Assembly (NCBI GenBank): GCA_015232395.1
Contig: JADFZT010000025.1
Coordinates: 1-55,780, forward strand
Source: Magnetococcales bacterium
GTDB taxonomy: Bacteria; Pseudomonadota; Magnetococcia; Magnetococcales; JADFZT01
Length of the DNA: 55,780 nt
Direction: 5' to 3'
Shown piece by piece: positions 19,186 through 26,992 of the stretch. The position numbers and the translations under genes are program-made. How positions within the stretch are numbered: position 1 is the first letter of the stretch; every line of letters starts with the position of its first letter. The notes below the pieces were generated by a model. The model was not told the origin of the DNA. It made no database searches and was given only the letters and a program-made list of their open reading frames with translations.

Positions 19186-20106
19186 GGAATCCGACCCGGG
19201 TTGGGGATTGTCAGGTGTGGATGGGACGCAACTCTGGGCAACTCAGCCTCTGGTCATTGATGGCCTGCCCCTTTGGTGGTGGGCACGAATATACCCCGGC
19301 ATCCCCCCTGGGGGAAATGCGTGAAGGGTGAATCCAAAGGGGTATGGCTGAGGGTCAAACCCGGAGACAATGGCTGAGCAACAGAATTGGCCTGATGGGC
19401 TATACGTGGGAATAACGGCTGAAGAGCCTTTTATGGGGCTGGCAAATGTGGTCTGACGAACGAGCGGGAAAGGCTTTGGACCGGGCTCATGTAACGGCCC
19501 TGGAGGAGAATAAGAGAGGATAAGGAGAAGTCAGGTGGCCGATTTCCGGAGAGTTGAGCCGATTGCTCTTGGATGCGCAAACCACCAACTGAGGGATAGA
19601 AGCACCCTCTTTGCCTGAAGATTTCCCCTCGCAGCCATCCCCCTCGGATGGGTGGAAAAGGTTGGCAGAGTAGTGACGACCAGAGAGCCTGATATGGTCG
19701 TTCCAAACTAAAATGGCTCCTCACTCTTGATTGAGGTGGTTCCCACGACTCGCTACATCCCGCATCCTAACGGAACGGCAAGTTCCCCCCTGGAAAGGAC
19801 ATATCAGGATAAAGGGTGTACGCGCCCTTCTGAATGGGGCATGAGCTACACGAAGCAGGTCGACGCCCAGAAGAGTTGCCATAAAATTGGATGCCATGGG
19901 AGGTGGATTTCCCATGAGTAGACGCTCCGATAGCTGACCAGCCCTGGAGAGTATACGGGCTTGGTCCCATGACAGTCGGAAAGCCCTTGCATCGCAGCCG
20001 GAGAGCCCTTGTCCAGAGATCAGGGAACCCCATGCTTGGAGGGGAGTGCCTTTTTCGACTCCGGGCACTTCAGAGATGCGCTCCCGGAGGGGGGGGCAGG
20101 TCTCTT
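19186..20106. other. Unexplained 920-base noncoding region, partly structured
   Basis: No convincing gene in either strand. Between about 19725 and 20100 the sequence has many short inverted repeats: CATGGGA with TCCCATG around 19895-19920, AAGGGTG with CGCCCTT near 19813-19830, and a 17-base direct repeat with two mismatches (CAAGGGCTCTCCGGCTG form on the minus strand near 19980-20015). This density suggests a structured RNA or a degenerate element. It does not match tmRNA, RNase P, SRP or 6S RNA motifs that I can recognise. It lies downstream of rpsU and upstream of the glycosyltransferase gene on the minus strand. Confidence 0.35.
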
Positions 20107-20310
20107 CTAGTTGAGACCGTTGCCAGCGCTACGGCGCAGTTTTTTGCGCAGACGCCGGACCGCCTCGGCTTTTTTCCGCCGTTTGCGCTCCGATGGCTTT
20201 TCGAAAAACTTACGCTTCTTCATTTCCCGAAACATACCTTCCCGGATCATCTTTTTCTTCAAAACTCGAATCGCTTGGTCCACATTGTTGTCGTATACGT
20301 CAATCCTCAC
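20107..20310 (-). CDS. rpsU: 30S ribosomal protein S21
   Basis: A 67-residue very basic protein. The N-terminal strand ([19 protein letters not shown]) and the long basic helix ([26 protein letters not shown]) are those of bS21, which binds the 3' end of 16S rRNA in the small subunit. The start codon is GTG at 20310, with GGAGG about eleven bases upstream. In many proteobacteria rpsU lies next to dnaG and rpoD or gatB; here it stands alone, with noncoding DNA on both sides. Confidence 0.96.
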   Translation of the reverse strand: MRIDVYDNNVDQAIRVLKKKMIREGMFREMKKRKFFEKPSERKRRKKAEAVRRLRKKLRRSAGNGLN

Positions 20311-20629
20311 GAAAACTCACTCCTCCACGCTCCTGTGTGAATACGGTTTGCCGATTCGTTCTTTCCGGGTACCACTGATATTTGGTCCGGGTCCGATCTG
20401 TTTCTCTGGCAAAAAATATACTTATATCCCAGCCCCTAGGGACAAGGCAGAGTTCTTTTATCCCATCTCCTGGAAAATAGCAAGATGGTAAAGGACAGAT
20501 AACGACTACTTTTTTATCTTTTCGCCCGCTGTTTCAAGGAAAGGAAAAGCCATCCTGACATCTGAAAACAGCTTCCAAAGCGCCCCCTGGCGCTTAAACC
20601 TGAATTCGACAGTTGGGAACTCCAAGCTT
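20311..20629. other. Spacer upstream of rpsU
   Basis: A 319-base region between the htrA stop codon and rpsU. It contains an AT-rich patch (about 20410-20430, TATAAG and TATATT on the minus strand) that could be the -10 region of the rpsU promoter, with TTGTCC upstream as a poor -35. No hairpin with a T run was seen after htrA. Confidence 0.3.
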
Positions 20630-22039
20630 CTATTTATTCCCCTGCAAGGCCAGGAACAGGGGCGCGCCATCCCTCTGGATCAACATCAATACCGGCTGCC
20701 CCTTGGTCACCTTGGAGACCGCCTTGCGGAAATCCCCCAGGGAACGAATGGGTTGGCGGTTGATTTCACTGATCAGGTCACCGGCACGCAGTCCGGCATC
20801 AAAAGCGCTGCTCTCCTTGTCCACCTCTGCCACCACCACCCCCTGGGTATCCGGTGCCAGATCCAGGCGCTCCCGCAAGAGATCTGAGAGCGGATGAACT
20901 GTCAGCCCCAGGGAACTCTCCCCCCCCTGTTCCGGATCTTTGGTGGACTTGGTCTTTTCGCTGAGTACGGCAATTTTAACACCAAGAGTGCGTTTTTGGC
21001 CGTCCCGGATCACCACCATCTGGACCTGTTTTCCCACTGGGGTGCCTGCGACGATGGCGGGCAATTCATTCATCCGGCCCACTTGGCGACCATCAAAGCG
21101 GATAATCACATCCCCTGGCTGCACCCCCGCAGCTTCAGCTGGGCTCGAACTCTCCACACTCGCCACCAACGCCCCATCCCGATTTTCCAACCCCAGGGCA
21201 TCTGCCAGCTCCTCAGTGACTACCTGGATGCGCACTCCCAGCCAGCCCCGGGTCACCCGACCATTTTCCTTCAACTGGCCGACGATGGATTTGGCCATAT
21301 TGACGGGAATGGCGAAACCGATTCCCATGGAGCCGCCGGAGCGGGAAAAAATGGCGGTGTTGATACCGATCACCTCACCGTCCAGGTTGAACAGCGGGCC
21401 GCCGGAGTTGCCGGGATTGATGGCGGCGTCGGTTTGTAAAAAATTGTCGTAGGGACCGTTGCCGATAATCCGCCCCTTGGCCGAAATAATTCCCGTCGTC
21501 ACTGTGGCTTCCAGACCGAAAGGATTGCCGATGGCGATAACCCAGGAGCCCACCTCGGCTTGATCGGAATCCCCCAGTTTGGCGGCTGGCAGCTGACCAT
21601 CAGCCTCAATGCGGATCAGGGCCAGATCGGTTTTGGCATCCCGCCCCACCACCTGGGCGGTAAACTCCCGCTCATCGGAGAGGCGCACCTGAATTTCGCT
21701 GGCATCCTCCACCACATGGTCGTTGGTGAGAATGTAGCCGTTACCGTCGATTATCACGCCGGAGCCCAAGCTGCGGGATTTTTGCTCTTCCTCGGGCATC
21801 TGCTCCAAAAAACGACGGAAAAATTCATCCAGGGGGGACATGCCGCCGAAAGGGCTCATCTGGGGTTGCCGACTGCTCTCCTTGACCTGGGTGGTACTGA
21901 TGTTGACCACCACGGGCTTGAGCTTTTTGACCAGAGGCACCAAATTGGGAAAATTGTTTGCGCCGTGGGCGGTGGAGAAAGGAACCAGCAGGACAAAAGC
22001 GGCAACGAGCCACCAAGAGGAACGTTTTTGCAGGGACAT
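20630..22039 (-). CDS. Do-family periplasmic serine protease (DegP/MucD-like)
   Basis: A 469-residue exported protease/chaperone. The signal peptide is residues 1-26 (SSWWLVAAFVLLVPFSTAHG). The trypsin-like domain has the catalytic triad: His in ILTNDHVVED (about 108), Asp in KTDLALI (about 139) and Ser in NPGNSGGPL (about 213). Two PDZ domains follow: the first around GWLGVRIQVVTEELADALGL to GDVIIRFDG, the second around VAEVDKESSAFDAGLRAGDLISEINR. It degrades or refolds damaged envelope proteins. It is the last gene of the rpoE-rseA-rseC operon, eight bases after rseC, the same place as mucD in Pseudomonas, so sigma-E control is likely. Confidence 0.95.
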   Translation of the reverse strand: MSLQKRSSWWLVAAFVLLVPFSTAHGANNFPNLVPLVKKLKPVVVNISTTQVKESSRQPQMSPFGGMSPLDEFFRRFLEQMPEEEQKSRSLGSGVIIDGNGYILTNDHVVEDASEIQVRLSDEREFTAQVVGRDAKTDLALIRIEADGQLPAAKLGDSDQAEVGSWVIAIGNPFGLEATVTTGIISAKGRIIGNGPYDNFLQTDAAINPGNSGGPLFNLDGEVIGINTAIFSRSGGSMGIGFAIPVNMAKSIVGQLKENGRVTRGWLGVRIQVVTEELADALGLENRDGALVASVESSSPAEAAGVQPGDVIIRFDGRQVGRMNELPAIVAGTPVGKQVQMVVIRDGQKRTLGVKIAVLSEKTKSTKDPEQGGESSLGLTVHPLSDLLRERLDLAPDTQGVVVAEVDKESSAFDAGLRAGDLISEINRQPIRSLGDFRKAVSKVTKGQPVLMLIQRDGAPLFLALQGNK

Positions 22040-22047
22040 GGAACGAC

Positions 22048-22557
22048 CTATCCTTCACCTTCGATGGAACAGGAAACAGGGGAAATGGGAGAAATGGGGG
22101 AAATAGGATCGTACAGCACCCGGGTGATCACCGGGCGAATGCTATCGTCCCCTTCAAGACGGCGGTTGTAGCCACGTAGCCAGATAAAACTGGCGACAAA
22201 GGTAGCCAGCCCCGAAAGGGCCCCCACCAATTCGGCGTTGTCTCCCACAATCCCCATGGAAAGGGCCAGGGAGCGGGCCAGAGCCCCACCAAAAACCAAG
22301 CCCAAAACCGGCATGGCGTAAATCAAAAAAGAGGCTTTCAGAAAAAGCCCCTCGGAAACTTCCAGAACCACCCGCTCCCCCACTTCGGCACCCGCCCGGT
22401 TATGGGCGCGGATTTGATTTTCCCGCTGCCCCAGGCCGCCGGAGAGAGTCGCACAGCTGCTTTTGGCCTGGCAGGATCCACAGGCGCTCTGCCGATGGCT
22501 GCTCACCAGGGCAAAATCGCCGTCCAGAGCCACTACCCGCCCTTCTTCCCGTAACAT
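22048..22557 (-). CDS. rseC: RseC-family SoxR-reducing/sigma-E modulator
   Basis: A 169-residue inner-membrane protein. The N-terminal cytoplasmic part carries a cysteine cluster (SACGSCQAKSSCATLSGG) as in RseC/RsxC-associated proteins. Two transmembrane helices follow (FLIYAMPVLGLVFGGALA and LVGALSGLATFVASFIWL). RseC modulates the anti-sigma factor or the SoxR-reducing Rsx complex. The C-terminus ends in a short Ile-Ser-Pro tandem (residues about 152-160) encoded by a 9-base repeat, absent from typical RseC and probably a recent expansion. The gene sits between rseA and htrA in the expected operon order. Confidence 0.9.
   Translation of the reverse strand: MLREEGRVVALDGDFALVSSHRQSACGSCQAKSSCATLSGGLGQRENQIRAHNRAGAEVGERVVLEVSEGLFLKASFLIYAMPVLGLVFGGALARSLALSMGIVGDNAELVGALSGLATFVASFIWLRGYNRRLEGDDSIRPVITRVLYDPISPISPISPVSCSIEGEG
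22079..22107. repeat. 9-base tandem repeat inside the 3' end of rseC
   Basis: Three imperfect copies of a G/A-rich 9-mer of the form GGGAAATGG. On the coding strand they give the repeated tripeptide Ile-Ser-Pro near the RseC C-terminus. The unit length keeps the reading frame, so copy number can vary without a frameshift. Confidence 0.7.
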
Positions 22558-22625
22558 GGCATTCTCCTCGTTGGGCGTTTATTCCGGGATTCTTTTGGCC
22601 TTATCTGCCTGATGGGTTTGCACTT

Positions 22626-23018
22626 TTATTTGGTGAATGATTGGCTCATTCCAGAGTCAGCCATAAAAGTGCTGGGATTAAAAGCGTCCCGCTCCTGGCC
22701 GATGGATTGTTGGATACTCCCGGCGATGGCAGCAGCGGCAATGGCAGCTGGCACCCCGAAGCGAATCAGACGCCTGCGCAGAATATCTTCGTTGGAGGTG
22801 ATTTTTTCGTTGTTGATGGCGGCCATCACCGAGGCGGTAAGCCCCTCGGGGTCAGGCAGGGTAAATTTATCTGACACCACGTCCCGCACTTGTGCCAAAC
22901 GGCTCATCATGTGGCAGCAGCTGTCACACTTGAGCAGATGTTTGGTGACCGAGTTGACAATGATGTTGTCCAACTCCCCGTCGATAAACGCTGATACCAG
23001 TTCTGGATTGCACGACAT
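22626..23018 (-). CDS. rseA: Anti-sigma-E factor, RseA-like
   Basis: A 130-residue protein that begins NPELVSAFIDGELD, the usual RseA N-terminus that clamps sigma-E. It also carries an HxxxCxxC zinc motif (His27, Cys31, Cys34 in TKHLLKCDSCC), as in ZAS-type anti-sigma factors. A hydrophobic stretch near residues 87-105 (FGVPAAIAAAAIAGSI) may be the membrane segment, leaving a short periplasmic tail. The periplasmic part is much smaller than that of E. coli RseA. It lies between rpoE and rseC. No RseB partner is encoded nearby. Confidence 0.85.
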   Translation of the reverse strand: MSCNPELVSAFIDGELDNIIVNSVTKHLLKCDSCCHMMSRLAQVRDVVSDKFTLPDPEGLTASVMAAINNEKITSNEDILRRRLIRFGVPAAIAAAAIAGSIQQSIGQERDAFNPSTFMADSGMSQSFTK

Positions 23019-23071
23019 CGCCTTTATTCCCCCTTTCCCTTCATCCCTTGTCTAGCCTGTTCGGATACGCT

Positions 23072-23656
23072 CTACGGCGTTTCATCCACCCCTTGCTGCA
23101 GGTAACCCTTCATGTGACTGATGATCTCCTGCCGGCCTCTGAAAATCCGCGAGCGCACAGTCCCGATGGGACAATCCATGATTTCAGATATTTCATCATA
23201 GGACATCCCTTCCAGGTCCCTCAGGACGATGGCTTTTTTCATTGCTGGGGCCAAAGTTTCAATGGCCACTTCCAGCCTTTTTACCATCTCATCACGGAGA
23301 ACTCTCCGCTCGGGTGTATCGTGGTCACGCAATTGTGGTGCCACCCGATCGGCGTTTTCCAGCTCCATATCATCCAAGGGTACGGTTCGATCCTTGGAGA
23401 GTAAAAAATTTTTAGCGGTGTTGACCGCAATTCGATAAAGCCAGGTATAGAAAGCCGCTTCACCCCGAAAATTGGCCAGGGCACGGTAGGCCTTCAGAAA
23501 GGCCTCCTGGGTCAGATCCTGAACTTTCTGGGGATCCGACACAAAACGGGAGATAACCGAGCCAATCTTTCCCTGATACTTGCGCACCAGCAGCTCGAAG
23601 GCTTTATTGTCCCCCTTTTTCGCCTTCTCGACCAGCAGTTGGTCAGCTGACACCAC
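23072..23656 (-). CDS. rpoE: Extracytoplasmic stress sigma factor RpoE
   Basis: A 194-residue sigma-70 family ECF factor. Region 2 contains FELLVRKYQGKIGSVISRFV, then DLTQEAFLKAYRALANFRG and FYTWLYRIAVNTAKNFL, which recognise the -10 element. Region 4 contains LAPAMKKAIVLRDLEGMSYDEI and the helix-turn-helix CPIGTVRSRIFRGRQEI for the -35 element. These sequences match the RpoE/AlgU group closely. The start is a GTG at 23656, or the adjacent GTG at 23653; no ATG is in frame. The gene is first in the operon with rseA, rseC and htrA. A GAACTT element upstream suggests autoregulation. Confidence 0.95.
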   Translation of the reverse strand: MVSADQLLVEKAKKGDNKAFELLVRKYQGKIGSVISRFVSDPQKVQDLTQEAFLKAYRALANFRGEAAFYTWLYRIAVNTAKNFLLSKDRTVPLDDMELENADRVAPQLRDHDTPERRVLRDEMVKRLEVAIETLAPAMKKAIVLRDLEGMSYDEISEIMDCPIGTVRSRIFRGRQEIISHMKGYLQQGVDETP

Positions 23657-23717
23657 CGGCCCGGCTCACTTCGGAGGTGGCGTCTAATGGCATTGTCATC
23701 AATTACCCCTTAACCTA

Positions 23718-23744
23718 AAGGACATGATCGTTGTGGAAAAGTTC
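23718..23744 (-). promoter_or_regulatory. Candidate sigma-E promoter of the rpoE operon
   Basis: On the minus strand GAACTT (complement of 23739-23744) is followed after 16 bases by TCCTTT. The E. coli sigma-E consensus is GGAACTT, 15-16 bases, then TCTGA or TCAAA. The -35 element matches well, the -10 only partly. The position, about 65 bases before the GTG start, is right for autoregulation. Confidence 0.45.
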
Positions 23745-23780
23745 ACGTTTTCTTTTTTGTGAGGCACCCTGTTGCACATC

Positions 23781-23809
23781 TTGACAGCCCCTTAATAGGG
23801 GGACAATAG
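23781..23809 (+). promoter_or_regulatory. Candidate promoter just before nadB
   Basis: TTGACA at 23781-23786 is a perfect -35 hexamer. A poor -10 (CAATAG) lies 17 bases on, at 23804-23809. A small inverted repeat, CCCCT and AGGGG, falls in the spacer and could be an operator. Transcription would begin at or beside the nadB ATG at 23817, implying a leaderless or very short-leader mRNA. Confidence 0.4.
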
Positions 23810-23816
23810 TACAATC

Positions 23817-25442
23817 ATGAACAACATGCCACCCAACACGAACCCAATCACCTCTGATTTCCTCATCATCGGCAGCGGTATTGCCGGTCTGGATCTGGCT
23901 TTGCGCCTGGCCGAATATGGTGAAGTCATCGTCCTGAGCAAGACTCAGGCAGAGGAATCCAACAGCCTCTATGCCCAAGGAGGCATCGCTGCGGTGCTTG
24001 ATCCGAAAGATCGCAACGAAGCCCACATTGAGGACACCTTAAACGCCGGGGTGGGTCTCTGCCATCTGGACACCGCACAGTTTGTGGTGGAAAACGGCAG
24101 CCCCGCCATCGAGCATCTGATCCAACTCGGGGTTCCCTTCACCCGGGATCGGAAAGGCTATCACCTGACGCTGGAGGGGGGCCACTCAGCCCGTCGGGTC
24201 ATCCATACCGACGACGCCACCGGTAAGGCGGTGGTGCAGACCCTGCTACAAAAAACCAACGCCCACCCTCGAATCAACGTGCTCCCCCACCAGATCGCCA
24301 TTGATCTGGTGACCGCCCACAAGCTGGGACAATTCATCCCCGGGCAGCCCAACCGCTGCTTCGGTTGTTATGCCCTGGATATTGGAACCCGTAAGGTTAA
24401 TACCTTTCAAGCCCGTTTTACCATCCTTGCCACCGGTGGGGCGGGCAAGGTCTATCTTTATACCTCAAATCCCGACACCGCCACCGGAGACGGCATTGCC
24501 ATGGCCTACCGGGCAGGATGCCGGGTGGCCAACATGGAATTCATCCAGTTTCACCCCACCTGCCTCTATCACCCCCAGGCCAAATCATTCCTCATTTCCG
24601 AGGCGGTACGGGGCGAAGGGGGGGTGCTGATCCTGAAAAACGGCAAACCCTTCATGAAGCGCCACCATCCCAAAAAAGAGCTGGCCCCCCGGGACATCGT
24701 CGCCCGGGCCATCGACTTTGAGATGAAGCGCACTGGGGATGATTGCGTTTTTCTGGACATTACCCACCAGGGTAAAAAATTTCTTCAGACCCGCTTTCCG
24801 ACCATTTTTGAAAAATGCCGTGATCTGGGCATCAACATGGCCAAGGATCCGATTCCGGTGGTGCCTGCCGCCCACTATTCCTGTGGCGGGGTCATTTCAG
24901 ACTTGAACGGCAAGACCGATCTGGATGGCCTGTTCGTTGTGGGTGAAGCAGGCCATACCGGCCTCCACGGCGCCAATCGACTCGCTTCCAACTCCATCCT
25001 GGAGTGCCTGGTTTTTGCCATCGCCGCAGAAAAACGCATTCATCAGGAGATGAGCCAGCCCCTTCCCTATCCCCCCCCCAAAATTCCTTCCTGGGACAAT
25101 TTTGATACCGGCCTGTGCGAAGAGGAAGTCCTCATCTCCCACAATTGGGACGAAATCCGTCGTTTCATGTGGAATTATGTGGGCATCGTCCGTTCAGATC
25201 AGCGCTTGGCTCGGGCCAAGCGGCGAGTGGAAATGCTCTCCCGGGAGATCAACGAATATTACTGGAACTGTCAGATATCCCGGGATTTGATTGAGCTACG
25301 CAATCTCACCCTGGTGGCCTCTTTGATTATTCGCTCTGCCATCCATCGCAAAGAGAGCCGGGGCCTGCACTTCAATACCAACCATCCCGAGCGGGATGAT
25401 GAAGCGTGGGGCAAGGATACAATCCTGCCCATCATGGGCTGA
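23817..25442 (+). CDS. nadB: L-aspartate oxidase
   Basis: A 541-residue cytoplasmic flavoenzyme that oxidises L-aspartate to iminoaspartate, the first step of de novo NAD synthesis. The FAD site is DFLIIGSGIAGLDLALRLA near the N-terminus and SNSLYAQGGIAAVL is conserved. The active-site region includes MEFIQFHPTCLYHPQ, SEAVRGEGGVL and KELAPRDIVARAID. HYSCGGV and GLFVVGEAGHTGLHGANRLASNS are shared with succinate dehydrogenase flavoproteins, but length and the RGEGG context fit NadB. No nadA or nadC is next to it. The ATG has no Shine-Dalgarno sequence near it. acyP follows after 26 bases. Confidence 0.95.
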   Translation: MNNMPPNTNPITSDFLIIGSGIAGLDLALRLAEYGEVIVLSKTQAEESNSLYAQGGIAAVLDPKDRNEAHIEDTLNAGVGLCHLDTAQFVVENGSPAIEHLIQLGVPFTRDRKGYHLTLEGGHSARRVIHTDDATGKAVVQTLLQKTNAHPRINVLPHQIAIDLVTAHKLGQFIPGQPNRCFGCYALDIGTRKVNTFQARFTILATGGAGKVYLYTSNPDTATGDGIAMAYRAGCRVANMEFIQFHPTCLYHPQAKSFLISEAVRGEGGVLILKNGKPFMKRHHPKKELAPRDIVARAIDFEMKRTGDDCVFLDITHQGKKFLQTRFPTIFEKCRDLGINMAKDPIPVVPAAHYSCGGVISDLNGKTDLDGLFVVGEAGHTGLHGANRLASNSILECLVFAIAAEKRIHQEMSQPLPYPPPKIPSWDNFDTGLCEEEVLISHNWDEIRRFMWNYVGIVRSDQRLARAKRRVEMLSREINEYYWNCQISRDLIELRNLTLVASLIIRSAIHRKESRGLHFNTNHPERDDEAWGKDTILPIMG

Positions 25443-25468
25443 ATCCCTGTATAAAAGGAACCTCACCG

Positions 25469-25759
25469 ATGCCTCAGGAACAAAAAATCTGCCGCCATAT
25501 TCAGGTTTTTGGCCGGGTACAGGGGGTGTGGTATCGGGGCAGCACCCAGAAGGAGGCGATCCGTCTGGGGCTTGTGGGATGGGTGCGCAATAGAGCTGAC
25601 GGCTCTGTGGAGGGGGAGTTGATCGGCTTGGCTGGGGATATTGAAAAAATGATCGCCTGGTGCCGCCAGGGGCCTCCTCTGGCGTCGGTCACCCGGATGG
25701 AAGTGTCGGAACAGCCGGTTCCCCAGAAAATTCCTGGAAAATTTGAAGTCCGTTATTGA
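25469..25759 (+). CDS. acyP: Acylphosphatase
   Basis: A 96-residue enzyme that hydrolyses acyl phosphates such as carbamoyl or acetyl phosphate. The signature FGRVQGVWYRGSTQKEA holds the catalytic Arg (WYR) in a phosphate loop, and LGLVGWVRNRADGSVEGEL holds the catalytic Asn. The usual VGFR is VWYR here, a common variant. ATG 25469 is preferred over upstream in-frame starts because AAGGA lies nine bases before it and the protein then has the normal family length. It probably shares the nadB transcript. Confidence 0.93.
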   Translation: MPQEQKICRHIQVFGRVQGVWYRGSTQKEAIRLGLVGWVRNRADGSVEGELIGLAGDIEKMIAWCRQGPPLASVTRMEVSEQPVPQKIPGKFEVRY

Positions 25760-25939
25760 TGATGGGACCTTGGGAGGAATAAACGGGCGCATGCTTCTGA
25801 CTGAAAGCGCAGCCAAGTTGTCCGACAACCGCCCAGCCGGACCCTATCATCAGATTACCGCCAGGCTAAACAGAATCATCCAGTTACCGCCAGCTCAAAA
25901 AACCGATCTCTTTTTCAAAAAACAGGCCCTTCAAAAGCC

Positions 25940-26800
25940 TCAGCCCGCTTCCACTTTGATGCGTCTGATTTCGTCTTGAACCAACTTTTCGGCAATACCA
26001 GGCAGCAGATCCCGGGTCATCTCCCGGGCAGTGGTCTGGGCGATCTCAGTGACCTGGGGGGTGAAAGCTGATTCCACAGCTTTGGCCAAGCTTGCCTCGG
26101 AGAGGCCGTCGTCACCCTCCCTCTTGATCCGTTCGATCTCCTCTCGAACCAACCCTTCAGCCACCCGGGGCAGGGCTTCCCGAACAAGTTCCCCCACTGT
26201 TTCACTGGTGCTCTCCCGGATCACCTCCCGGATGCCCGGGGCCAGGGCTTTTTCGATGGTGTCGGAAATATCTTCAGCTGAGCCATTATTCCAATGATCC
26301 GAAGAAGCGGTCTCCTCCGCCAGAGCGGCTTTGTCGGGCTCCTCTTCGGAGATAAAAGTTTCCACAAAGAAGAGTTCACCATCCAGCTTGAACTGATGGC
26401 TGAGGCAGGCAAAATCCTTCTCCCGGGTTACCCCGTGACCTTCACCGGAAATCACCACCGGTGGGGACATGCGGATGGGCCCCAGGCGGCTCTCCAGATG
26501 GTTTTTGACCCCTCCACCAATCATATTGGCCAGTTCGGCAAAGGCATCCGACGCATCGGCATCCAGTTTTTCCGGTACATCCCCGAGGAGAGCTCCAGCC
26601 AGCTTAAGCACGGTCGAATCCGGACCAGCCAGGCGCAGGCTGCCTCTCAAAGCGCCACTGAAGCCGACAATGCTACTGTGGTTGACCGCCAGATCACAGG
26701 GTTCCATCCCCTCCTCACCCGGTTCGATTTGGATGAACAGCATGGTGTCGGCAAGCTCTGCGACCACCTCCCGGAGAACTGGAAAAAAATCATCGATCAT
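25940..26800 (-). CDS. CheX-like chemotaxis phosphatase domain protein with duplicated C-terminal module
   Basis: A 286-residue protein. Residues 1-155 resemble CheX/CheC: an N-terminal helix (FFPVLREVVAELADTMLF), a strand region (SIVGFSGALRGSLRLAGP) and the key helix DASDAFAELANMIGGGVKN, which carries the Glu and Asn used by this family to dephosphorylate CheY-P. A second half of about 130 residues follows. It contains two similar helical segments ending LPRVAEGLVREEIERIK and LPGIAEKLVQDEIRRIK, evidently a duplication. The same kind of tail occurs in other bacterial regulators and may mediate oligomerisation or localisation. No che cluster is adjacent. The start overlaps the stop codon of an upstream repeat-bearing frame by four bases. 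Confidence 0.75.
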   Translation of the reverse strand: MIDDFFPVLREVVAELADTMLFIQIEPGEEGMEPCDLAVNHSSIVGFSGALRGSLRLAGPDSTVLKLAGALLGDVPEKLDADASDAFAELANMIGGGVKNHLESRLGPIRMSPPVVISGEGHGVTREKDFACLSHQFKLDGELFFVETFISEEEPDKAALAEETASSDHWNNGSAEDISDTIEKALAPGIREVIRESTSETVGELVREALPRVAEGLVREEIERIKREGDDGLSEASLAKAVESAFTPQVTEIAQTTAREMTRDLLPGIAEKLVQDEIRRIKVEAG

Positions 26801-26988
26801 CTCTTCAGGTCCTCTCCCAAAAAGGGAATATCCGATTCGACAACATATATTGCACTTGCAGGGTTCAAACTAGCAGGATTCAAACCAACAGGATTCAAAC
26901 TAGCAGGATTCAAACTAGCAGGATTCAAACCAACAGGATTCAAACTAGCAGGATTCAAACCAACAGGATTCAAACCAGCGTGAACCAA
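26797..26988 (-). CDS. Possible leader ORF with pentapeptide-like repeats
   Basis: A 63-codon minus-strand frame whose stop codon overlaps the start of the CheX-like gene in an ATGA arrangement. It begins only with a TTG at 26988 and encodes alternating five-residue units of the types ASLNP and VGLNP. These loosely resemble the A(D/N)LXX pentapeptide consensus. The remaining ~20 residues (AIYVVESDIPFLGEDLKR) are not repetitive. Whether it is translated is doubtful, because the start is weak and the opposite strand is also open across the same repeats. If real, it would couple translation to the downstream gene. Confidence 0.35.
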   Translation of the reverse strand: MVHAGLNPVGLNPASLNPVGLNPASLNPASLNPVGLNPASLNPASAIYVVESDIPFLGEDLKR

Positions 26989-26992
26989 ACCA
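26858..26992. repeat. 15-bp tandem repeat array (eight units plus a degenerate ninth)
   Basis: Eight consecutive 15-base units of the form GCAGGATTCAAACTA, plus a degraded ninth (26978-26992). Copies differ only at the first base (G or A), at the last two bases (TA or CA) and, in the first copy, at one internal base. Unit length is a multiple of three, so frames stay open on both strands whatever the copy number. The array lies upstream of the CheX-like gene. Confidence 0.9.

Noticed and set aside
19431-19724. Minus-strand frame with ERPYQAL, resembling the end of IS3-type transposases
   Set aside because: Only a few residues match; no DDE residues, no inverted repeats and no upstream orfA.
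19725-20100. tmRNA, RNase P, SRP or 6S RNA
   Set aside because: None of the diagnostic motifs of these RNAs could be found, so only an unexplained structured region is reported.
26294-26983. Plus-strand frame ending in pentapeptide-like AGFKL/TGFKP repeats
   Set aside because: It runs antisense through the well-supported CheX-like gene. The repeats are open on both strands because the unit is 15 bases.
26858-26992. CRISPR array
   Set aside because: The 15-base units are directly adjacent with no spacers and no cas genes are present.
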